A stretch of 64,000 bases of DNA, taken from NCBI RefSeq assembly GCF_025857195.1, contig NZ_CP109791.1, positions 1 to 64,000 on the forward strand, given 5' to 3'. The translations under genes were made by a program, and so were the position numbers. This document shows positions 18,233-25,454 of the stretch, piece by piece (the stretch's first letter is position 1; every line of letters begins with the position of its first letter). The notes below the pieces were generated by a model. It had not been told where the DNA came from and did no database searches. It worked only from the letters and a program-made list of their open reading frames with translations. Source of the stretch: Leisingera thetidis. Its GTDB lineage: Bacteria > Pseudomonadota > Alphaproteobacteria > Rhodobacterales > Rhodobacteraceae.

Positions 18233-20313
18233 TCCGCGGCCTCCTTGGGCTGCTGGCGGCGCGCCGCCACGATCAGCGGCACGCAGCGGGCGGGGTCGTC
18301 GTGGATCGACACGCAGTCGAGGCAGCCGAAGCATTCGTCATAGCGGACCGCGCCGGCGCGGCTGATGGCGCCATAGGCGCATTTCACCTTGCACAGCTGG
18401 CAGGGCGTGCCGCAGGCGGCACGGCGGGCGATCCAGTTGCGCCGCCGCAGCAGCCCGCCAAGCGCCATGAAGGCGCCGAGCGGGCAGAGGTAGCGGCAGA
18501 ACGGCTTGAACAGCACCAGCGCCGCCGCCAGCCAGAAGGCGGCATAGGCGGTGAAATACCACTCGCGCGCGAAGCCGGTGGTGATCGCGGTCTTGAAGGG
18601 TTCGACCTCGGCTGCGGTGCCGGCATGCTCCGGCGCCAGCAGGATCAGCGCCGCCAGACCGGCCAGCACCGCGTATTTCAGCTTTTTCAGCCGCGTGTCC
18701 CAGGCCGGCGACAGGGCGGCCTGCGGCAGCCGCAGCCTGCGGCCGAGGTGGTGGGCGAACTCCTGCAGCGCGCCGAAAGGACAGAGCCAGCCGCAGAACA
18801 GGGCGCGGCCCCACAGGATCAGCCCAAAGAGGGCAAAGCCCCAGACCAGCAGGGAAAACGGATCATAGGCGAGAAAGGCATAGCTGCCGCCCTCGGACGC
18901 GGTGCGCAGGACGCCCAGCACGGTGACGACGGAGAGCTGGCCCTGGCCCCGCCAGCCGATGAACAGGGTGACAAAGGCCAGCACCGCCAGCCGCACGGGG
19001 GTGAGGGTTTTGCGGGCGGCGATGTGCCGCTGGCCCAGCAGCAGGGCGGCGGTCAGCGCGGTCAGAAACAGCGCCAGCACGGACATGTCCGTCCGGCGGC
19101 TGCGCAGCGCCTCCTGCCAGGGCGGCACCGGCGCCGGGGCGCTGGCGCGCAGAAAGAAGCGTTCGGGGGTGCTGTGGGTCACCGGGAAGTCGGCGGTGCC
19201 GGTCTCTGGCTGGAACATGCCGTGCTTGCGCACCGCCTGGACGTGCAGGGTCCAGTCCTGCGCGGGGTCAAAGCCGAGGCGGCGGTCGGCCCGCAGGATC
19301 ATCGCGGTGCCCTGATGCAGGGCATCGGGCAGGTCCGGCAACAGTTCCACCAGCAGATCGCTGTCGCGCAGCGCCACCGGCAGGCCGTTCTGCGAGGCCG
19401 ACAGCCGGTCGGGCGCGGTGTTGCGGATGAACTCGGGGCTGACCAGCCCGTGGCGGCCGGTCTCGATCAGCAGCAGCGGCTCGTCATCGGGGGAGATCGC
19501 CAGAAACTCCTGCAGCTCGGCGTGGCCGGCGGGCGACAGCAGCGCGCGGGCAATCGCGGGCGGGCCGAGGTCGGCGATCCACAGGTCCAGATAGGCGGAG
19601 TCCGGATGCTGTTTCGCTTCCGGGTCGTCATCGGCCCAGAGGGTGCCGGCAAAGGCGGCGTCCGCCTCGGCATTGGTGACGGTGGCGCGGCTCACCAGCC
19701 CTTGCGCAGCCAGTGCCGCCCAGTCCAGCGGCTCGGCATGGTCCGGGTCGGGCCGGGCCGGGGGCGCGGTGACGACGCCGTGCATCTTTTCGCGGGCGAC
19801 GGCCAGTGTTGCCGCCATCACGGAATCATGGGCGATGCGGACCGAGGCGGTCGCCTTGGTCACCCCGTCGAGATAGACCAGCGAGGATCCCGGCCCGGCG
19901 GCGCCGTAGGGGGTGCCGATGGCGATGGACGAGAACACCGAGAGGCCGGGGTACTGCTCAAAGAACTGGTGGAACGGGGCGGGGCCGAGGCCGGAGACGA
20001 AGATCGGCTCATTGTGGCTGATCAGCCGGACGTCGAGAAAGGTGCCCTCCGGATCCAGCATCACCAGCGCGTTGACCGGCGCGCCGGAAAAGCCGGGCAG
20101 GGGGGCGAGCGGTTCGGTCTCAAAGACGTAGCCCGCGGCGGCGCCGCCGGAATTGAGGAGTGTGTAGACGCCGTTTTCGTTCACCGGTTCGCCCAGCGAG
20201 TAGGGTGGCACGATCAGCGCCGCCAGCTCCGCGCGCGGCATCGGGGCGGCGGCGGCCGCCGCGGTCTGGACCAGCCAGGCCATGAGCAGGGGGATGATAA
20301 AGCGCAGGCGCAT
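18229..20313 (-). CDS. NosR/NirI-like membrane flavoprotein with ferredoxin domains
   Basis: A 694-residue inner-membrane electron-transfer protein. After a signal peptide (1-23) a periplasmic FMN-binding domain carries DGVTKAT at 149-155, the flavinylation motif in which Thr155 would hold FMN. A middle periplasmic region (about 170-400) is followed by several transmembrane helices with two CxxxCP motifs (CGWLCP and CRYLCP). Cys-rich ferredoxin-type clusters follow: CGTPCQLCKVKC near 634-645 and CFGCLDC near 661-667. NosR and NirI are known from nitrous oxide and nitrite reduction; here the gene heads a two-gene unit with apbE, next to pqqA and under an island box. It may move electrons across the membrane for alcohol oxidation. 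Start ATG 20313 chosen for the signal peptide. Confidence 0.88.
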   Translation of the reverse strand: MRLRFIIPLLMAWLVQTAAAAAAPMPRAELAALIVPPYSLGEPVNENGVYTLLNSGGAAAGYVFETEPLAPLPGFSGAPVNALVMLDPEGTFLDVRLISHNEPIFVSGLGPAPFHQFFEQYPGLSVFSSIAIGTPYGAAGPGSSLVYLDGVTKATASVRIAHDSVMAATLAVAREKMHGVVTAPPARPDPDHAEPLDWAALAAQGLVSRATVTNAEADAAFAGTLWADDDPEAKQHPDSAYLDLWIADLGPPAIARALLSPAGHAELQEFLAISPDDEPLLLIETGRHGLVSPEFIRNTAPDRLSASQNGLPVALRDSDLLVELLPDLPDALHQGTAMILRADRRLGFDPAQDWTLHVQAVRKHGMFQPETGTADFPVTHSTPERFFLRASAPAPVPPWQEALRSRRTDMSVLALFLTALTAALLLGQRHIAARKTLTPVRLAVLAFVTLFIGWRGQGQLSVVTVLGVLRTASEGGSYAFLAYDPFSLLVWGFALFGLILWGRALFCGWLCPFGALQEFAHHLGRRLRLPQAALSPAWDTRLKKLKYAVLAGLAALILLAPEHAGTAAEVEPFKTAITTGFAREWYFTAYAAFWLAAALVLFKPFCRYLCPLGAFMALGGLLRRRNWIARRAACGTPCQLCKVKCAYGAISRAGAVRYDECFGCLDCVSIHDDPARCVPLIVAARRQQPKEAAE

Positions 20314-20348
20314 GGGCCGCAGTCTGGCCGCCGACGGGGCCACCCGCC

Positions 20349-20365
20349 ATTGGACCAAAGTCTGA
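20349..20365 (-). promoter_or_regulatory. Putative regulon box upstream of NosR-like gene
   Basis: The minus strand reads TCAGACTTTGGTCCAAT, matching the core GAC-N4-GGTCCAAT. It ends 36 bp before the start codon, close to where promoter elements would be. Confidence 0.55.
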
Positions 20366-20375
20366 CGCTGCCCAA

Positions 20376-20392
20376 TACGACCAAAGGCCAAT
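20376..20392 (+). promoter_or_regulatory. Putative regulon box upstream of pqqA
   Basis: TACGACCAAAGGCCAAT matches the consensus at every defined position. It lies 59 bp before pqqA, facing it, 10 bp from the box that serves the divergent NosR-like gene. Confidence 0.6.
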
Positions 20393-20451
20393 ACCGGGGC
20401 CGGCGCGGCGCGGCTAGGCTGAAAGGATCACAGCCAGCTGAGGAGGATGAA

Positions 20452-20559
20452 ATGGCCTGGTCTGCCCCGAAACTGAAGGAAATCAACTGCGGCATGGAGA
20501 TCAACATGTACTCCCCGTCCGAGGACGAGGGCCGCGAATACGAACCCGATCTGTTCTGA
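20452..20559 (+). CDS. pqqA: PQQ precursor peptide PqqA
   Basis: This 35-residue peptide supplies the Glu and Tyr that become PQQ. The invariant pair is Glu16 and Tyr20 in GMEINMY, which PqqE cross-links. The ATG at 20452 has AGGAGG 5 nt upstream. The tail after Tyr20 is long and acidic (SPSEDEGREYEPDLF) compared with the 23-24 residue PqqA of well-studied species. It is the first gene of a tightly packed pqqABCDE operon. Confidence 0.95.
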   Translation: MAWSAPKLKEINCGMEINMYSPSEDEGREYEPDLF

Positions 20560-20581
20560 TCCGGCGCAAAGGAAAACGGCC

Positions 20582-21469
20582 ATGCGGTTTCTGGTTCTGG
20601 GCGCGGCGGCGGGCGGTGGCCTGCCGCAGTGGAATTGCGGATGCGCGAACTGCCGGGATGCACGTCTCGGCCGGATCGCCCCCGCCACCCAGTCCTCGCT
20701 GGCCGTTTCGCTGGACGGGCAGTCCTGGGCTGTTCTGAATGCCTCTCCCGACATCCGCATTCAGCTGCAGAACTGCCCGGCCATGCACCCGCAGTCGCTG
20801 CGCCACAGCCCGCTGCGGGCGGTGCTGCTGACAAACGGCGACATCGATCATATCGCGGGGCTGCTGAGCCTGCGCGAGCAGACCGCGTTCACCCTGTTCG
20901 CCACGGCGGAGATTCTGGATCTGCTGGCCGCCAGCCGGGTGTTCGATGCGCTGTCGGCCGCCAAGGTCGCGCGCCGCGCGGTGGCGCTGGGGGCGGGTTT
21001 CGAGCTGCTGCCGGGGCTGCAGGCGCAGGCTTTCGCGGTGCCGGGCAAGGTGCCGCTGTTCATGGAAAGCGGGACAGTGCAGACCGATCTCAGCGGCGAG
21101 CAGACGGTGGGCGTGCGGCTGCGCGGCTGCGGCAAGACCGCCTATTACATTCCCGGCTGCTCTGGTGTCACGCCGGAACTTCTGGAGATGCTGCAGGACG
21201 CCAATCAGCTGTTTTTCGACGGCACCCTGTGGCAGGACGACGAGATGATCCGCTCCGGCACCGGGGCCAAGACCGGGCAGCGGATGGGCCATGTGCCGAT
21301 CAGCGGGCCAGAGGGCGCGATTGCCCGGCTGCAGGCGGTGGATGCGGCCAAGACCTTTGTGCATCTGAACAACACCAACCCGGTCTGGCAGCCGGACAGC
21401 CCGGAGCGCGCGCATGTGCTGGCCAGCGGCTGGAGCGTTGCCGCCGACGGAATGGAGATCACGCTATGA
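20582..21469 (+). CDS. pqqB: PQQ biosynthesis protein PqqB
   Basis: The 295-residue protein is the metallo-beta-lactamase-fold PqqB, thought to hydroxylate the cross-linked Glu-Tyr intermediate. The N-terminal structural zinc site CGCANC has Cys19, Cys21 and Cys24. The metal-site motif reads NGDIDHIAG (85-93) with His90, the divergent form usual for PqqB. It starts 22 bp after pqqA and overlaps pqqC by 4 nt. Confidence 0.95.
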   Translation: MRFLVLGAAAGGGLPQWNCGCANCRDARLGRIAPATQSSLAVSLDGQSWAVLNASPDIRIQLQNCPAMHPQSLRHSPLRAVLLTNGDIDHIAGLLSLREQTAFTLFATAEILDLLAASRVFDALSAAKVARRAVALGAGFELLPGLQAQAFAVPGKVPLFMESGTVQTDLSGEQTVGVRLRGCGKTAYYIPGCSGVTPELLEMLQDANQLFFDGTLWQDDEMIRSGTGAKTGQRMGHVPISGPEGAIARLQAVDAAKTFVHLNNTNPVWQPDSPERAHVLASGWSVAADGMEITL

Positions 21470-22218
21470 CCGCCCCTGCACGCGCCCTGCCTGCCGCCCA
21501 TCCGCTGGAGGCGCGGCTGCGCGCCATCGGCGCGGCGCGCTATCATGACAAGCACCCGTTTCATCACCGGCTGCACGGGGGGCAGTGCTCGCCCGATCAG
21601 GTGCGGGCCTGGGTGATCAACCGCTGGGCCTATCAGGCGGCGATCCCGATGAAGGATGCGGCCTTTCTGTCGCGCTGCAGCGACCCGGACCTGCGCCGCC
21701 TGTGGCGCAGCCGGATCGAGGATCATGACGGCGGCATCGCCGAGGGCGGCGGTCTGCGCCGCTGGCTGCGGCTGGCGGAGGCGGTGGGGCTGGACCCGGA
21801 CTATGTGGCCTCGGGGCGCGGCGTGCTGCCGGCCACCCGCTTTGCGGTGGAGGCCTATGTGCGCTATGTGCGCGACAGGCCGCTGCTGCAGGCGGTTGCG
21901 GCCTCGCTGACCGAGCTGTTTGCCCCGGCGATCCATGAGCAGCGGATCGAGGGGCTGCTGCGGCACTATGATTTTGCCGATGCCGCCAGCCTGTCCTATT
22001 TCCGCAACCGGCTGACCGAGGCGCCCAAGGATGTGAAGGCGGGGCTTGCCTGGGTGCTGGAGCATGCGGCGGCGCCGCAGGACCAGGACGCCGCCTGCGC
22101 GGCGCTGGCGTTCAAGACCGACGTGCTGTGGGCGCAGCTGGATGCGTTGTGGGGCGCCTATGTGGAGCCGGGGCGGATACCGCCGGGCGCCTGGCAGCCG
22201 GGGGAGGGGCTGGCATGA
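21466..22218 (+). CDS. pqqC: PQQ synthase PqqC
   Basis: PqqC is the cofactor-free oxidase that performs ring closure and the final oxidation to PQQ. The 250-residue protein has the all-helical PqqC pattern, with [10 protein letters not shown] near residues 30-39, the [13 protein letters not shown] stretch and the EDHDGG segment. Length is normal. The ATG overlaps the pqqB stop (ATGA), and the gene overlaps pqqD in the same way, so translation is coupled. Confidence 0.96.
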   Translation: MTAPARALPAAHPLEARLRAIGAARYHDKHPFHHRLHGGQCSPDQVRAWVINRWAYQAAIPMKDAAFLSRCSDPDLRRLWRSRIEDHDGGIAEGGGLRRWLRLAEAVGLDPDYVASGRGVLPATRFAVEAYVRYVRDRPLLQAVAASLTELFAPAIHEQRIEGLLRHYDFADAASLSYFRNRLTEAPKDVKAGLAWVLEHAAAPQDQDAACAALAFKTDVLWAQLDALWGAYVEPGRIPPGAWQPGEGLA

Positions 22219-22505
22219 CCGCGCTGGCGCTGGCCCCCGGGGACCGCCCCTGCCTGCCGCGCGGCGTGCGGCTGGCGGCGGACCGGGTGCGCGGCGGCAA
22301 GGTGCTGCTGTGCCCGGAGAAGGCGGTCGCGCTGGATGCCATCGGCGCGGCGATCCTGTCGCGGATCGACGGCGAGGCGACGTTCGATGCGATCGTCGCG
22401 GATCTGGCCGCCTCCTATCAGGCGCCTGCCGGGCAGATCGCGGGCGATGTGCAGACCTTTCTGACCGCTCTGCGGGCGCGGATGTATCTGGAGGTGCGCG
22501 CATGA
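22215..22505 (+). CDS. pqqD: PQQ peptide chaperone PqqD
   Basis: The 96-residue PqqD is a RiPP recognition element that binds PqqA and presents it to PqqE. It has the compact winged-helix pattern with a central [19 protein letters not shown] segment. The ATG at 22215 is fixed by the 4-nt overlap with pqqC; it also overlaps pqqE by 4 nt. Confidence 0.93.
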   Translation: MTALALAPGDRPCLPRGVRLAADRVRGGKVLLCPEKAVALDAIGAAILSRIDGEATFDAIVADLAASYQAPAGQIAGDVQTFLTALRARMYLEVRA

Positions 22506-23602
22506 CCGTGCCGCCGCCCATCGCCCTGCTGGCCGAGCTGACCCACCGCTGCCCGCTGGCCTGCCCCTATTGCTCCAACCCCACCGACCTGCTGGGCCGC
22601 GAGGCGGAGATGAGCGCCGCCGAATGGGCGGATGTGTTCCGGCAGGCCGCGGAACTGGGGGTGCTGCAGCTGCATCTGTCCGGCGGCGAGCCCGCGTCGC
22701 GCCCAGATCTGGCGGAAATCGCCGCGTCGGCGCGGGACTGCGGCCTCTACACCAACCTGATCACCAGCGGCATCGGGCTGGCTGCGAGGCGGCTGGACGC
22801 GCTGGAGGCGGCGGGGCTTGACCATATCCAGCTGTCGCTGCAGGGCACCACCGCAGAGCTGGCCGACCGGATCGGCGGCTACAAGGGCGGGTTTGCCCGC
22901 AAGATGCAGGTCGCGGCAGAGATCAGGGCGCGCGGCATTCCCCTGACGCTGAACGCAGTGATGCACCGGCACAATCTGGATGACCTGGAACGCACAATCG
23001 AGATGGCGGTGGAGATGGGCGCGCGGCGGCTGGAAGTGGCCTGCGTGCAGTTTCACGGCTGGGCGGCGCGGAACCGGGCGCAACTTATGCCGACACGGGC
23101 GCAGGCCGGGGCTGCCAAGCGCATCGTCGCAGAGGCCGCGCAGCGGCTGCGCGGGGTGCTGGCCATTGATTTCGTGCCGCCGGACTATCACGCCGACTAT
23201 CCCAAGGCCTGCATGGGCGGCTGGGGCAGCGCCGGTTTGAACGTGACGCCGGACGGCACCGTGCTGCCCTGCCACGCCGCGCAGACCATTCCGCATCTGA
23301 CCTTTGACAGCGTGCGCGGCAGGCCGCTGGCGGATATCTGGTACAGCAGCGCGGCCTTCAACGCCTACCGCGGCACGGAGTGGCTGCCGCAGCCGTGCCG
23401 GAGCTGCGAGCGCAAGAACAGTGATTTCGGAGGCTGCCGCTGCCAGGCGCTGGCGCTGGCGGGCGATGCGGGCGCCGCCGATCCGGTGTGCCGCAAGGCG
23501 CCCGGTCATCAGGCCGTGCTGGACCTGCTGGCGCAGGCCGGTGCCGGGGCGGATGCGGAGTTTGTCTACCGGCGGCCTGCAGGATCCGGCCCCGGGACCT
23601 GA
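22502..23602 (+). CDS. pqqE: Radical SAM enzyme PqqE
   Basis: PqqE forms the carbon-carbon bond between Glu and Tyr of PqqA. The 366-residue protein has the radical SAM cluster motif CPLACPYC (Cys17, Cys21, Cys24), the SAM-binding SGGEP stretch, and a C-terminal SPASM domain with several cysteines (CMGGWG, CHAA, CRSCERK, GGCRC) for auxiliary clusters. It ends the pqq operon; the convergent Fic gene ends 2 bp away, with no obvious terminator between them. Confidence 0.96.
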   Translation: MTVPPPIALLAELTHRCPLACPYCSNPTDLLGREAEMSAAEWADVFRQAAELGVLQLHLSGGEPASRPDLAEIAASARDCGLYTNLITSGIGLAARRLDALEAAGLDHIQLSLQGTTAELADRIGGYKGGFARKMQVAAEIRARGIPLTLNAVMHRHNLDDLERTIEMAVEMGARRLEVACVQFHGWAARNRAQLMPTRAQAGAAKRIVAEAAQRLRGVLAIDFVPPDYHADYPKACMGGWGSAGLNVTPDGTVLPCHAAQTIPHLTFDSVRGRPLADIWYSSAAFNAYRGTEWLPQPCRSCERKNSDFGGCRCQALALAGDAGAADPVCRKAPGHQAVLDLLAQAGAGADAEFVYRRPAGSGPGT

Positions 23603-23604
23603 CG

Positions 23605-24801
23605 CTATTTTTCCGGAAACAGCCCGGGCATCCAGGCGCCGGCCAGGGCGGCGGGGAAGTGCAGCTGCAACGGCGCCCGCTGGGTGGCCGATTTCAGCGC
23701 GCCGGCGGCCAGAAGCCCGGCGGTCACCTTGCGCGCCTGGCGGTCGCTGACGCCGAGCAGCCCGTGGACCTGGCCGCGTTCCAGGCTGCCGAGGCTGAGC
23801 GCTTCGCGCATCACGGTATCGGCGCCGGCCGGCAGGCGGCCCGCGCTGGTTTCCTGCCGGCACCAGGCGGTTATGCGGCCGCGCAGGGTCTGCGGCTGCA
23901 TCAGCGTCTCCATGAAACGCACCTGGTCGATGCAGGTGCCGAGAAAGAAGGCGGCAAATTCCGCCAGCCGCTGCTCCGACAGGCTGCCGCGGCCGTCGGC
24001 GCCGCCGTGGCGGGGCTGGTCGGCGGCCATCAGGCGCTGCTTGTAGGCGGCTTCCTGGCGGGCCAGGCCGCGGGAGGCCGACCACAGGCCCTCGGAGGCG
24101 ACGCAGCCGCGCAGCATGGCATGAGCGACCATGCGCGAGACGCGGCCGTTCAGATCGGGGAAGGGGTGGACCCAGACCAGCCGGTGATGGGCGCAGGCGG
24201 TGGCGATGATGGTGCCGTGACGGCCCTGCAGCCCGTACATCCTGCGCATATGGGCCAGCAGCCGGGGCACCGCGCCGGGACTGGGGGCGACATGTGCGCC
24301 GACTTTCACATAGCCGCTGCGGAAGGCGCCGGGCGTGATTTCTGTCCGGCTGCCGTCCGGCTGCTGCAGGCAGAGCAGGCTGGCAGGCAGGTTTTCGCAG
24401 AACCGCCGGTGGATGTCCTGCAGAACCTCCGGCTCCAGCGGGTGGCCGGGCAGCCCGTCCTCGTCGATCCATTGCTGCACGGCAATGTGGGCCACCGCTT
24501 CCAGCTGCAGGTCGCGTTTCTGCCGGTCGGTGCTGAAGTCCTGGTTCAGCGCCCGTTCGATGTCGACAGGGTGGGTGTTGTGGCCTTCGATCAGGTTCGA
24601 ATAATAGCAGTTCATCGACCGCACCAGCGCGGCCAGCGGCTGGCGCAGGGCTTCGGGCAGGGCGGCGCGCAGCCCGGCGGAGGCCATTGCCAGCTCCACC
24701 GCCAGATCATTGAGCGCGGGGCGGTGTCTGGAGGCTTCCTCGGGGATCAGCGGTTCGATCAGGGTGAGTGCTTCGCCATCGTCCGGCAGCTGTGGTGCCA
24801 T
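23605..24801 (-). CDS. Fic domain protein with intramolecular inhibitory motif
   Basis: Fic enzymes transfer AMP or related groups to target proteins. The 398-residue protein carries the Fic motif HPFPDLNGR at 212-220, with catalytic His212 and Arg220; the canonical core is HxFx(D/E)GNGR, so Gly is Leu here. SNLIEG at 68-73 fits the (S/T)xxxE(G/N) inhibitory motif on the N-terminal side, making it a self-contained (class II) Fic. A C-terminal winged-helix-like region (about 340-385, LLGVSDRQARKVTAGLLAAGAL) suggests DNA binding and autoregulation. ATG 24801 is chosen because the conserved region begins just after it. Target unknown. Confidence 0.88.
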   Translation of the reverse strand: MAPQLPDDGEALTLIEPLIPEEASRHRPALNDLAVELAMASAGLRAALPEALRQPLAALVRSMNCYYSNLIEGHNTHPVDIERALNQDFSTDRQKRDLQLEAVAHIAVQQWIDEDGLPGHPLEPEVLQDIHRRFCENLPASLLCLQQPDGSRTEITPGAFRSGYVKVGAHVAPSPGAVPRLLAHMRRMYGLQGRHGTIIATACAHHRLVWVHPFPDLNGRVSRMVAHAMLRGCVASEGLWSASRGLARQEAAYKQRLMAADQPRHGGADGRGSLSEQRLAEFAAFFLGTCIDQVRFMETLMQPQTLRGRITAWCRQETSAGRLPAGADTVMREALSLGSLERGQVHGLLGVSDRQARKVTAGLLAAGALKSATQRAPLQLHFPAALAGAWMPGLFPEK

Positions 24802-25454
24802 ATGGTCTGCTCCGCTTTGGTTTCCTGGCGCTGAACGCGTGTTTGCGTGCCTGTTCGAGTTCCGTTTTATAATCCGTTTCAGGCCTGGCGGAAATGATAT
24901 TGTTTCCATTTGATTCCAGCCTGTTGGCTCCCGAATGGCGCCAGAGGCTGGAAAGCCGGGGCCGTTTTCAGTTCCGGTTGGAGTTCCGTTTGAGCAGCGG
25001 CCCGGGAGGCGGCGGCCCAGGAACACACTGGCCCGGCGGTCCGCCGATTGGCGTGGCGGTGCCGGGGCATACCGGCTTTGCGTCAATAAAATTCATCGTA
25101 ATAGTGGTTATGTTAAATATTGCCGGATTTCCGGTGAACGGGCTGCCGAAGCCCCGCAGTTGCCGCCCGGGCCGGTCGGCTGGCCGCAATTCTGCCGCAG
25201 GCGGCGCGGCGGCAGTGTGAAACGCCACATTCCAGGGTTTCGCGCCCGGTTTCCGCCGCATTCCTGCCGCATTTCCCCCGGCGCCGGGCCGGCCGGGTCC
25301 GGTCATTAACCTTGTTTTCAGCTTCCTGCAGCAAACGCGCAAGATCTTGCTCATGCCGGCAAAAGATTTGGATTGCCCAAATCCGGCCACGATAGACTCG
25401 TGGTTGAGCAGTACCTTTCAACCAGCAATAGCTATAGCAAGGAGAACCCTGAGC
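24802..25454. other. Intergenic region between divergent Fic and RTX genes, with short repeats
   Basis: No gene is supported in these 653 bp. Near the Fic gene the 11-mer GAGTTCCGTTT occurs at 24857-24867 and 24981-24991, with related copies AATCCGTTT (24871) and GTTCCGGTT (24972); these could be operators for Fic autoregulation. A locally AT-rich patch lies at 25080-25135 and could hold a promoter. The 100 bp before the RTX gene contain an AGGAG ribosome site at 25440-25444. Confidence 0.5.

Noticed and set aside
25347..25454. N-terminal extension of the RTX protein
   Set aside because: No ribosome site precedes the earlier starts; AGGAG is placed for the GTG at 25455.
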